Source: an uncultured Pelagibacteraceae bacterium
Lineage (GTDB): Bacteria > Pseudomonadota > Alphaproteobacteria > Pelagibacterales > Pelagibacteraceae
DNA: 64,000 nt
Reading direction: 5' to 3'
NCBI GenBank assembly: GCA_902560625.1
Contig: CACEMD010000005.1
Coordinates: forward strand, 1-64,000
The notes under the pieces are model-generated. The model was not told the DNA's origin, ran no database searches, and saw only the letters and a program-made list of their open reading frames with translations. Every line of letters begins with the position of its first letter. The stretch's first letter is position 1. The position numbers and the translations under genes are program-made. Of the stretch, positions 52,314 through 64,000 are shown in pieces.

Positions 52314-52584
52314 TTTTTTTCAAAATTTTTAAAATTTTTTCTTTCGTTGTATCTGATATTTCCTTTGATGTGCTTTTAAATTTCTTTTCAATTAAAATAT
52401 TTAATTTTATTAATTTTTGATATTCATCAATAGATTTTTCAAGATCTTTTTCACTCTCAAGATTTTCTGTTATACCGGTTGCCAATTCAGTCAATTCATT
52501 TAAAGATTTGTCTTTAATATCATCTGGCAAATTTTTAAGTTTCATATAAAAGCTTTTAATAATACATGAAAAACGATCTTTCAA
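52297..52584 (-). CDS. xseB: Exodeoxyribonuclease VII small subunit
   Basis: DKSLNELTELATGITENLESEKDLEKSIDEYQKLIKLNILIEKKFKS; conserved position beside ispA/dxs. Confidence 0.75.
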   Translation of the reverse strand: MKDRFSCIIKSFYMKLKNLPDDIKDKSLNELTELATGITENLESEKDLEKSIDEYQKLIKLNILIEKKFKSTSKEISDTTKEKILKILKKNEKKT

Positions 52585-53498
52585 ATATTAAAAAAGCTAA
52601 GTACTACTTAGATAAAAAAGAGTGTATAGGAATTCCAACTGAAACTGTATATGGTTTAGCGGCTAACGCATATTCAAATTTAGCAACATCTAAGATATTT
52701 AAATTAAAAAGAAGACCGAAGTATAATCCTCTTATTGTTCATTATAGCAACTTAAATGATTTAAAAAAAGATTGTGAGATCAATCAAAACTTTATGAAAC
52801 TTTACAAAGAGTTTTGTCCAGGTCCATTAACATTTGTTCTTAAATTAAAAAAAAATAGTAAAATTTCAAAATATGTTACAAATAACAAATCTACTCTAGC
52901 AGTTAGATTTCCTATGCATCCGTTAACAAAAAGTTTGCTTAAAATTTTATCATATCCACTAGCTGCTCCAAGTGCAAATATAACTACAAAAATAAGTCCA
53001 GTATCTAAAGATGATGTTAAAGAAGAATTTGGAAAAAAAATAAAATTTATTTTAGATGGCGGTAGATCTAAAGTAGGATTAGAATCAACTATTATAAGTT
53101 TAATAAATAAACCAAAAATAATGAGATTAGGTGGAACTGAAATAGAAAAAATAAATAAAATTTTTAAAAGAGAAATTAAATTAGATAATAAAAATAAAAA
53201 AAAAATTACACCAGGACAAGGAAAACTGCATTATTCACCAGGAATTCCAATTAGATTAAATAAAAATAAATCTGCACCAGATGAGGCATTTATATTAATT
53301 AAAAAAAGAAAATTATCTGATAAAAATTATTTTTATTTAAGCAAAAGCCAAAACCTTAATGAAGCAGCAAGAAATTTATATAAAATTCTAAGAATGATTA
53401 AAAAAAAAAAATATAAAAAAATAGTTGTAGAAAAAATTCCTAATAAAGGATTAGGTAAAACTATTAATGACAGACTGGTTAGAGCCTCAAAAAAATGA
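52566..53498 (+). CDS. L-threonylcarbamoyladenylate synthase, Sua5 type
   Basis: IGIPTETVYGLAANAYSN, RPKYNPLIVHY, PSANITTKISPV, Sua5 linker motif PGQGKLHYSP. Confidence 0.93.
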   Translation: MKNDLSNIKKAKYYLDKKECIGIPTETVYGLAANAYSNLATSKIFKLKRRPKYNPLIVHYSNLNDLKKDCEINQNFMKLYKEFCPGPLTFVLKLKKNSKISKYVTNNKSTLAVRFPMHPLTKSLLKILSYPLAAPSANITTKISPVSKDDVKEEFGKKIKFILDGGRSKVGLESTIISLINKPKIMRLGGTEIEKINKIFKREIKLDNKNKKKITPGQGKLHYSPGIPIRLNKNKSAPDEAFILIKKRKLSDKNYFYLSKSQNLNEAARNLYKILRMIKKKKYKKIVVEKIPNKGLGKTINDRLVRASKK

Positions 53499-54217
53499 CG
53501 ATTAAAATTAATAATTTAAGTAAAGAATATAATAAAACATTAGCCGTTAAAAATATAAATTTTGAAATTAAAAAAGGATCAATAATTGGACTACTAGGAC
53601 CAAATGGTTGTGGAAAGACTACAACAATTGGAATGATTTTAGGATTAATAAAACCATCATCTGGTAGTGTCATTATTAATGGGATAGATATCGAGAATGA
53701 AAAAAATAGAACAAATATTCTTGAAAAAGTTAATTTTATCTCTCCTTATGTAGAGCTTCCAAAAAAGTTAACTGTTGAAGAAAACTTAAAAGTTTATGGA
53801 AGATTATATGGAGTTAAAAATCTTAAAGAAAAAATTCCAAAATTAATGGATGATTTGAATTTAATAGAATTCAGAAACAGTAAAACAGGCGAACTTTCCT
53901 CGGGTCAAAAAAATAGGGTTTCGCTAGCTAAAGCTCTAATTAATGAACCAGAAATTTTGCTTTTAGATGAGCCGACCGCTAGCTTAGATCCTGACATAGG
54001 AGACTACATAAGAACATATTTAGAAAATTTTGCATCAAGAAAAAAAACAACCATTCTACTAGCTTCTCATAACATGAACGAAGTGGAAAGACTTTGTAGC
54101 GAGGTTATGATGATGAAAAAGGGTGAAATCATAGACAAAGGTACTTGTGTGAGCCTTGTCAAAAAACATGGTAGAGAAAATCTTGAGGAAACTTTTTTAA
54201 AAATAGTTAGGGAATAA
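53495..54217 (+). CDS. ABC transporter ATP-binding protein
   Basis: GLLGPNGCGKTTTIGMILGL Walker A, LSSGQKNRVSLAKAL signature, LLLDEPTASLDPD Walker B. Confidence 0.93.
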   Translation: MTIKINNLSKEYNKTLAVKNINFEIKKGSIIGLLGPNGCGKTTTIGMILGLIKPSSGSVIINGIDIENEKNRTNILEKVNFISPYVELPKKLTVEENLKVYGRLYGVKNLKEKIPKLMDDLNLIEFRNSKTGELSSGQKNRVSLAKALINEPEILLLDEPTASLDPDIGDYIRTYLENFASRKKTTILLASHNMNEVERLCSEVMMMKKGEIIDKGTCVSLVKKHGRENLEETFLKIVRE

Positions 54218-54218
54218 T

Positions 54219-55010
54219 ATGAAATTTTATAGAATGTTTGCTTTATCACTCCGTCATCTATACTTAATAAAAGGGTCTTTTCCGAGAATTTTAGATTTAA
54301 TTTATTGGCCTACTATTCAAATAATTCTCTGGGGATTCATCTCAAAATTTTTTACAATGTATAGTGACTATTATAATAATACTATTGGGGTAATTTTAAG
54401 CTGTGCTATCCTTTACGATTTCTTATTTAGATCAAGTATTAGTTTTAATATGTTATTTTTAGAAGAAATTTGGAGTAGAAACTTTACTAATCTTTTTGTT
54501 GCCCCCATTAGAGTAAACGAAATTATAATTGCTCTCACATCAACAGCCTTAATTAGAACAATGATAGGTATAGTTCCAGCAATAATTTTGATGAGCCCAC
54601 TATTTGGTGTTTCTTTGTTTAAAATGGGTCCAAGTCTTTTTCTACTTTTTTTAAGTTTATATTTATTTGGGACAACATTAGGATTGTTAGTTACCTCTGG
54701 TCTTTTAAGATTTGGACCTGCTTTTGAAAACACCGCCTGGTCATCACTTTTTCTTTTAGCTCCTCTTGGTTGTGTTTATTATCCAATAACAATACTACCT
54801 GAATGGTTGCAAATTTTAGCAAAATGTTTACCTCTTGTTTATATCTTTGAGGAAACAAGATCTATTTTAGTGAACAATGTGGTTAATTATAAAAATATAA
54901 TTGCTGCTCTAAGTCTTAATTTATTTTATTTTATTGGATCAATTATAGTTTTTTATTTATCTTTTCATGGCGCTCGTAAGAAAGGAACTTTAGTTAATAT
55001 GGGTGAATAA
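54219..55010 (+). CDS. ABC-2 type transporter permease
   Basis: 263 aa multi-TM protein immediately following its ATPase. Confidence 0.88.
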   Translation: MKFYRMFALSLRHLYLIKGSFPRILDLIYWPTIQIILWGFISKFFTMYSDYYNNTIGVILSCAILYDFLFRSSISFNMLFLEEIWSRNFTNLFVAPIRVNEIIIALTSTALIRTMIGIVPAIILMSPLFGVSLFKMGPSLFLLFLSLYLFGTTLGLLVTSGLLRFGPAFENTAWSSLFLLAPLGCVYYPITILPEWLQILAKCLPLVYIFEETRSILVNNVVNYKNIIAALSLNLFYFIGSIIVFYLSFHGARKKGTLVNMGE

Positions 55011-55012
55011 TT

Positions 55013-55089
55013 TGGTGCGCCCGCAAGGAGTCGAACCCTGAACCTCCAGAGCCGAAATCTGGCGCTCTATCCAGTTGAGCTACGAACGC
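55013..55089 (-). tRNA. tRNA-Arg (anticodon TCG)
   Basis: Reverse strand GCGTTCGTAGCTCAACTGGATAGAGCGCCAGATTTCGGCTCTGGAGGTTCAGGGTTCGACTCCTTGCGGGCGCACCA; anticodon stem CCAGA-TTTCGGC-TCTGG. Confidence 0.95.
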
Positions 55090-55112
55090 ATATAGTATTA
55101 ATATTATATATT

Positions 55113-56093
55113 ATGAAAAATATCATTAATTTAATAGTAACAGATAAAGAGAAAAATCAAAGAATTGACCAGTTTATTACAAATAAAAAAGTTCAGTTAA
55201 GTAGGACAAGAATTAAAAATTTGATACTTAAAAAAAAACTAAGAGTTAATGAAAAGATAATAGAGAGCCCATCAAAAAAAGTTAATCAGGGTGATAAAAT
55301 TTATTTGGAGATACCAAAGCCAAAAGAAGTATCTCTAAAACCTTATAAATATAAGTTAGATATATTTTATGAAGATAAAGATGTAATTGTTATTAATAAA
55401 AAAGCTGGGATTTCAATGCACCCGGGACCTGGAAATTACGACAACACTTTAGTAAATGCATTGATATATTACGATTATAAAAATTTGTCTAATATAGGAG
55501 ATGAATTAAGACCAGGAATAGTTCATAGAATTGATAAAGATACATCTGGCCTAGTTTTAATAGCTAAAAATAATTATTCACACGAAATTTTATCAAAACA
55601 ATTTAATCAACATTCAATTAATAGAGTTTACCAAGCTATGATTTGGGGCAAACTTAGACCACAAAATGGAAAAATAGAAACGTATATTACTAGAAGTTCA
55701 AAGAATCGACAATTGATGGAGGTTAGTAGTTCAAAAGGTAAATTAGCAATTACTAATTATAAAACTTTAGAAGTTTTTGAAAATAATAAAACTCCAACTT
55801 TAAGTTTTGTTGAATGTAAATTAGAGACGGGAAGAACTCATCAGATTAGAGTACACATGAGCTATAAAGGAAATAATATACTAGGTGATCAAAAATATAA
55901 AAAAAAATATAAAACATTAAAAAATATAGATCCAATTTTAGAAAAAAAATTATCCGATCTTAGTAGACAGTTTTTACATGCAAAGACAATTGGTTTTTTC
56001 CACCCAAGAACTAATAAGAAACTAGAATTTAGCTCAAATTTGCCAGTAGATTTAGAAAAAGTACTTAAAAAACTAAGAAATATCTGTAAATAA
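55113..56093 (+). CDS. rluD: RluA/RluD-family pseudouridine synthase
   Basis: S4-like N-terminus, GISMHPGPGNYDNTLVNALIYY, RPGIVHRIDKDTSGLVLIAKN, GRTHQIRVHMSY. Confidence 0.92.
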   Translation: MKNIINLIVTDKEKNQRIDQFITNKKVQLSRTRIKNLILKKKLRVNEKIIESPSKKVNQGDKIYLEIPKPKEVSLKPYKYKLDIFYEDKDVIVINKKAGISMHPGPGNYDNTLVNALIYYDYKNLSNIGDELRPGIVHRIDKDTSGLVLIAKNNYSHEILSKQFNQHSINRVYQAMIWGKLRPQNGKIETYITRSSKNRQLMEVSSSKGKLAITNYKTLEVFENNKTPTLSFVECKLETGRTHQIRVHMSYKGNNILGDQKYKKKYKTLKNIDPILEKKLSDLSRQFLHAKTIGFFHPRTNKKLEFSSNLPVDLEKVLKKLRNICK

Positions 56094-56135
56094 AGTATTG
56101 TAAATTTTAAAATCTTTATTAAATAAATATGCTCT

Positions 56136-59121
<2,986 letters not shown>

Positions 59122-59122
59122 T

Positions 59123-60454
59123 TTATTTAAGAGAATTTTTAATTAATTTAATACATTTTTTTAATAAAAATTTATTTTCTGATTCACCCATAATTCTTAT
59201 TTTAGGTTCAGTACCAGATTTACGGACTAAAATTCTACCTTGATTTTTCATTAATTTTGAAACTTTTGAAATTATCCTTTTACTTCTAATAGAATCTATA
59301 ATTGATTTATCTTTAACTGCAACATTCTCAAGTATTTGTGGTACAGGCTTAAAAATATCAAATAGCTGACTTGCTTTTATACCTTTCCTCATGGAAAATA
59401 AAATTTCTAATGCAACTAGAAGACCATCTCCTGTAGTTGCAAATTTCCCTAGTATTATATGTCCAGATTGCTCTCCTCCTAAATTAAATTTAAATTTTTG
59501 CATTTTTTCTTTAACATATCTGTCACCTACATTTGCACGAATAAAATTAATTTTATTTTTTTTAAAAAACTTTTGTAGTCCATAATTCGACATTAAGGTT
59601 CCTATAACTCCTCCTTTAAGAATTTTTTTCTTTTTCCACCTTTTAGCAAGCATTGCAATAATTTGATCACCATTAATTACTTTCGCATTTTCATCACATA
59701 TAATTATTCTATCAGCATCTCCATCTAAGGAGATTCCCAAATCCACTTTATGTTTTTTTACAAAATTTTTAATTTTATTTGGAAATGTAGAGCCACAGTT
59801 ATCGTTAATATTAAATCCATTTGGTGATATCCCAATTTCATGTACTTTTGCCCCTAAAGATTTTAAAAGCTTAGGACCTGATTTATAACCAGCACCGTTA
59901 GCACAATCTATTGCAATTTTAATGCCTCTTAAGGTAAAATTTTTAGGAAAATTTTTTTTTAGAATTTTTATATATTCTTCATTCGCGTTCTCTAATCTCT
60001 TTACTCTACCTAATTTTATATTTTCAGTAAGATTATTTTTAATGTTTGAGTCTATTAATTTTTCAATTTTTTTTTCAATTTTATCAGAAAGTTTAAGACC
60101 ATCTGGTCCAAATAATTTTAAACCATTATCGTAAAATAGATTGTGTGATGCGGTTATCATTATTCCCAAATTGGCTCTCATTTTTTTTGTTAACATTGCT
60201 AGACCATTAGTTGGCAACGGACCAAGAGTATAGACATGCATACCAGCAGACGCCAATCCTGAGACAAGGGCAGGTTCAAGTGTATATCCTGATAGTCTAG
60301 TATCTTTTGCAATTATTGCTATTTGTTTTGTCTTTTTTTGATTTTTAAAGTATGCACCAGCTGCTAAACCAAATTTAAAAAACATTTCTCCATTAATATT
60401 TTCTTCATTTACCTTTCCTCTAATTCCATCAGTCCCAAAATATTTTTTTATCAT
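59123..60454 (-). CDS. glmM: Phosphoglucosamine mutase
   Basis: KYFGTDGIRGKVN, GIMITASHNLFYDNGLKLFGPDG, SLDGDADRIIICDE, RKSGTEPKIRIM. Confidence 0.96.
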   Translation of the reverse strand: MIKKYFGTDGIRGKVNEENINGEMFFKFGLAAGAYFKNQKKTKQIAIIAKDTRLSGYTLEPALVSGLASAGMHVYTLGPLPTNGLAMLTKKMRANLGIMITASHNLFYDNGLKLFGPDGLKLSDKIEKKIEKLIDSNIKNNLTENIKLGRVKRLENANEEYIKILKKNFPKNFTLRGIKIAIDCANGAGYKSGPKLLKSLGAKVHEIGISPNGFNINDNCGSTFPNKIKNFVKKHKVDLGISLDGDADRIIICDENAKVINGDQIIAMLAKRWKKKKILKGGVIGTLMSNYGLQKFFKKNKINFIRANVGDRYVKEKMQKFKFNLGGEQSGHIILGKFATTGDGLLVALEILFSMRKGIKASQLFDIFKPVPQILENVAVKDKSIIDSIRSKRIISKVSKLMKNQGRILVRKSGTEPKIRIMGESENKFLLKKCIKLIKNSLK

Positions 60455-61506
60455 TATTTTAAATGTAAGGATTTAAAAACTTTTATACTTTGGTTTACTT
60501 CGTTGACATCATGAACTCTTAATATATGTACACCTTGCATCATAGCGTATAAACTTGAAGATATTGTTCCACCTATTCGATTTTTACTATCATTAATTCC
60601 AGAAAGTTCTTTTATAAATTTTTTTCTTGAAATACCCAACATTATCGGAAAACCAAGAGAATGAAAAATAGAAATACCCCTTAAGATGGTAAGATTATGT
60701 TTCAAATTTTTACCAAAGCCAATACCTGGGTCTAATATTATGTTGTTGTGATAAATGCCTTTTCTTCTTATTTCTGAAATTTTTTTTTCAAAAAAATCGT
60801 ATATATCTAATAAGACATTTTTATATTTTGGATTTTTTTGCATTGTTTCAGGATTACCTTTCATATGATGCAATATAAATGGTATCTGGGTTTTTTTTAA
60901 AATCATTATTGTTTTAGGATCATGTTTTAAGCCAGATACATCATTAATCAAATTTACGTTATTTAATATTCCTTTCTTCATTATTTCACTTTTTCTAGTA
61001 TCTAACGAAATAAAAGTTTTTGATTTATTTAGTTGATTTATAGTTTGTTTAATTCTCTCCCACTCTATTTTTTTTTCGACCTGCTTTGAACCTGGTCTTG
61101 TTGACTCACCACCAATATCTAGAATTTTACATCCACTCCTTATTAGCTCTTTCGCTCGACTTAAAGCTTTTTTTTTATCATTATACTTGCCTCCATCTGA
61201 GAAACTATCAGGTGTTAAGTTAAGCACACCCATGAGTAATGGAATATTTTTAAAGTTTAATTTGTCAAATTTTTTTAATCTTGTAATAAGTTTTAAATCA
61301 GTTTTAATTTTTTTTTGTAATTCTTTATTCTCTAAATGAATTTTATTAATATGTATTTTTCTTTTTTTTTGTCTGGAAATTATTTCAATTTTGTCAAAGG
61401 ATAAAAAATTATTTTTACCTATAGGTAGGGAAGATTTATGTTTTACTTTTATTTTTGATTTTTTCCCGTAAAAAAAATTACACGCTCTTGTGTAATATTT
61501 TACCAC
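60454..61506 (-). CDS. folP: Dihydropteroate synthase
   Basis: LMGVLNLTPDSFSDGGKY, ILDIGGESTRPGS, ILDPGIGFGKNLKHNL, GISRKKFI. Confidence 0.93.
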   Translation of the reverse strand: MVKYYTRACNFFYGKKSKIKVKHKSSLPIGKNNFLSFDKIEIISRQKKRKIHINKIHLENKELQKKIKTDLKLITRLKKFDKLNFKNIPLLMGVLNLTPDSFSDGGKYNDKKKALSRAKELIRSGCKILDIGGESTRPGSKQVEKKIEWERIKQTINQLNKSKTFISLDTRKSEIMKKGILNNVNLINDVSGLKHDPKTIMILKKTQIPFILHHMKGNPETMQKNPKYKNVLLDIYDFFEKKISEIRRKGIYHNNIILDPGIGFGKNLKHNLTILRGISIFHSLGFPIMLGISRKKFIKELSGINDSKNRIGGTISSSLYAMMQGVHILRVHDVNEVNQSIKVFKSLHLK

Positions 61507-61515
61507 TTTATTACC

Positions 61516-63420
61516 TTAATGAACTATCTTAGGTTTAAGTCCAATTGATCCAAGCGCTGAGCCCTGATCCTCTTCCTCTTCTTTTAAATTCTCTTTATTT
61601 GATGGATAAATATTTTTATTGATTAAATTCTTAATTTCTTCACCAGTCAAAGTTTCGTAAGTTAACAAGGCTTTAGCAATTTTATGTAGATCATCAATTT
61701 TACTTGAAAGTATTTTTTTTGCCTCGTTGTATCCTTCGTCAACAAGTTTTCTTATCTCTTTATCAATTTTTTGAGCTACTGCTTCTGAAACACTTTGTGT
61801 TTGGGTAACTGATCTTCCTAAGAAAACTTCCTCTTGATTTTCACCATATTCAACAGGTCCCAGCTCTTCACTCATACCATATTTTGTAACCATAGCTCTT
61901 GCTAGTTGTGTCGCTTGGTTAATATCTGATCCTGATCCTCCGCCGGCGCCTGTGGAAATATTATCTTTCCCAAAAATCAGTTCTTCTGCTACTCTACCAC
62001 CAAAACATACAGCTAGTCTTGCTTTTAAATATTTAATTGAATGACCATGCTTGTCTCTTTCAGGTAAATTCATTACCATACCAAGTGCTCTACCACGCGG
62101 AATAATAGTAGCTTTGTGTATAGGATCATAACTTGGCATATTAAATGATACTAATGCATGTCCCCCTTCATGGTATGCTGTTAATTTTTTTTCATCTTCA
62201 GTCATTACCATAGATCTTCTTTCGGCACCCATCATAACTTTATCTTTTGCTTCCTCAAATTCTTGATTTGTAACAACTCTTTTATTTTTTCTTGCAGCTA
62301 ATAATGCTGACTCATTTACTAAATTTGCCAAATCAGCACCAGAAAATCCTGGTGTACCTCTAGCAATAGTTCTTAAATTTATATCTTTAGCCATACTTAT
62401 TTTTTTTGCATGAACTTTTAGTATTTTCTCTCTTCCAAGTATGTCTGGATTTGAGACTACTACTTGTCTATCAAATCTCCCAGGTCTTAGTAATGCTGGG
62501 TCTAAAACATCTGGTCTATTAGTTGCTGCAATAATTATAACACCTTCATTAGTGTCAAAACCATCCATCTCTACTAAAAGTTGGTTTAAGGTTTGTTCTC
62601 TTTCGTCATTACCACCACCTAAACCTGCGCCTCTACTTCTCCCAACTGCATCTATTTCATCAATAAATATGATACAAGGGGAATGTTTCTTGCCTTGTTC
62701 GAACATATCTCTAACCCTGGAAGCTCCAACTCCTACAAACATTTCAACAAAATCTGAACCTGATATTGTAAAAAAAGGTACTCCTGCTTCCCCAGCAATA
62801 GCACGTGCTAATAAAGTTTTACCAGTTCCTGGAGGACCTACCAAAAGACACCCTCTTGGTATTTTGCCGCCAAGCCTACTAAACTTTCTTGGATCTCTTA
62901 AAAATTCTACAACTTCTTCAACTTCCTCTTTGGCTTCCTCTACTCCAGCAACATCATTAAATGTTACTTTCCCTTTAAGCTCATTCATCATTTTTGCTTT
63001 TGATCGACCAAAGCCCATGGCCCCACCTTTTCCTCCTTGCATTTGTCTCATAAAGAATATCCATACTGCAATCAATAGTAACATTGGAAACCAAGATAAA
63101 AGAACACCTAGTAAAGAAGGCATTTTTTCATCTATTGGGGCAGCAGAAATACTCACCCCAGTTTCTGAGAGCTTTTCTATAAGGTTAGGATAATTTGGTG
63201 AGTAAGTTGTAAACCGTTTTCCATCTGACATTAATCCATTTATATTATTTCCTTGAATGTTAACCTCCACAACTCTGCCATTTTCAACTTCTTTAAGAAA
63301 TTCAGAAAATATTAAGTTATCATTTTTCTTTTGAGAAGTTTGTGGGTTTTTAAACATGTTATAAAGCCCTATAGTTAAAAGGACTATAATTCCCCACATC
63401 GCTAGATTTTTTAAATTCAT
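61516..63420 (-). CDS. ftsH: ATP-dependent zinc metalloprotease FtsH
   Basis: [59 protein letters not shown] zinc site, [20 protein letters not shown]. Confidence 0.98.
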   Translation of the reverse strand: MNLKNLAMWGIIVLLTIGLYNMFKNPQTSQKKNDNLIFSEFLKEVENGRVVEVNIQGNNINGLMSDGKRFTTYSPNYPNLIEKLSETGVSISAAPIDEKMPSLLGVLLSWFPMLLLIAVWIFFMRQMQGGKGGAMGFGRSKAKMMNELKGKVTFNDVAGVEEAKEEVEEVVEFLRDPRKFSRLGGKIPRGCLLVGPPGTGKTLLARAIAGEAGVPFFTISGSDFVEMFVGVGASRVRDMFEQGKKHSPCIIFIDEIDAVGRSRGAGLGGGNDEREQTLNQLLVEMDGFDTNEGVIIIAATNRPDVLDPALLRPGRFDRQVVVSNPDILGREKILKVHAKKISMAKDINLRTIARGTPGFSGADLANLVNESALLAARKNKRVVTNQEFEEAKDKVMMGAERRSMVMTEDEKKLTAYHEGGHALVSFNMPSYDPIHKATIIPRGRALGMVMNLPERDKHGHSIKYLKARLAVCFGGRVAEELIFGKDNISTGAGGGSGSDINQATQLARAMVTKYGMSEELGPVEYGENQEEVFLGRSVTQTQSVSEAVAQKIDKEIRKLVDEGYNEAKKILSSKIDDLHKIAKALLTYETLTGEEIKNLINKNIYPSNKENLKEEEEDQGSALGSIGLKPKIVH

Positions 63421-63473
63421 ATAGGTAAATTAAGAATTATTATAGAATTAACAAGTGTCATTTTGTGTCAAAA

Positions 63474-64000
63474 TTAACTTTTTTTAGTGTTTTCTCTAGA
63501 AATTAGAACAGAATTATTAAATTTTTCAATAATACAGCCCGACAAAGTGAATTTTAAATCTTTTTTTGATTTAATCATATACAATGATTTTAAAACGCTT
63601 CTACCTCTTGGGGTATAGTACCTTTTGCCTACTTTTTTTAGCATTAAGGAAAAAGATCTAAAAATAATCTCTTCAGGATAATCAAAAAAATTTTTACCAA
63701 TAATATACGAAGAATTATACTTATTTTTATGAATATTTTCTTTTAAATTTTTATTTACATAAAAATTGATAGCATTATTAGATGTTGTTAAATTACTTAA
63801 AGTTAAATTCAATTTACTTAGGTTTAAACCTTCTTTTTTTAAATTTAAAATTAATTTTCTTAGTCTATTCCTTTTAAATTCATTATTTTTATTAGAAGGA
63901 TCATCTATATAAAAATTAAAAATTTTTTTTGAAATGTATATTAGCTCTTCCTTTTTTATATTTAACAATGGCCTTATGATTTTAATTTTATCATTATAAC
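63474..64000 (-). CDS. tilS: tRNA(Ile)-lysidine synthase, C-terminal part, runs off window end
   Basis: Frame is open to the window edge: ...YNDKIKIIRPLLNIKKEELIYISKKIFNFYIDDPSNKNNEFKRNRLRKLIL..., matching the TilS IxRPLL...D(P/E)SN...F.RNRIR pattern; upstream of ftsH. Confidence 0.85.
   Translation of the reverse strand, partial: YNDKIKIIRPLLNIKKEELIYISKKIFNFYIDDPSNKNNEFKRNRLRKLILNLKKEGLNLSKLNLTLSNLTTSNNAINFYVNKNLKENIHKNKYNSSYIIGKNFFDYPEEIIFRSFSLMLKKVGKRYYTPRGRSVLKSLYMIKSKKDLKFTLSGCIIEKFNNSVLISRENTKKS

Noticed and set aside
62441-63193. 250-aa plus-strand ORF opposite ftsH
   Set aside because: Antisense to a clearly conserved gene; low-complexity Ser/Pro/Thr-rich translation typical of shadow ORFs

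Overview
This 64 kb AT-rich, densely packed window looks like core chromosome from a streamlined SAR11/Pelagibacter-type alphaproteobacterium. That is inferred from gene content and order: gcvT-gcvH-gcvP behind a tandem glycine riboswitch, proteorhodopsin-ferredoxin-FNR-GST, and short intergenic gaps. Most genes are housekeeping: glycine cleavage, purine synthesis (guaA, guaB, purA), phospholipid synthesis, isoprenoid synthesis (dxs, ispA, ispB), NAD synthesis (nadA, nadC), tRNA synthetases (alaS, glyQ, glyS), recA, rpoH, ftsH, folP, glmM and aroC. Two tRNAs are present, Leu(GAG) and Arg(UCG). I saw no CRISPR array, prophage, IS element or rRNA. The observations most worth follow-up are: (1) an ammonium transporter fused to a SpoIIE/RsbU-type PP2C phosphatase, at the end of a tight apparent operon with two glycosyltransferases and an unannotated 41-aa membrane ORF; (2) a gcvT glycine riboswitch whose aptamer-2 P1 strand overlaps a perfect 12-bp helix that would sequester the gcvT start codon, suggesting a glycine-ON translational switch; (3) an IMP dehydrogenase lacking its CBS/Bateman domain; (4) two genes (pxpB and a GFA paralog) broken exactly at poly-A runs; (5) a GAAC-N7-GAAC LexA-like box in front of umuDC and a near match before recA; (6) a proteorhodopsin with Gln at the spectral tuning position. 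All calls come from reading the sequence and supplied ORFs. No database search was run.
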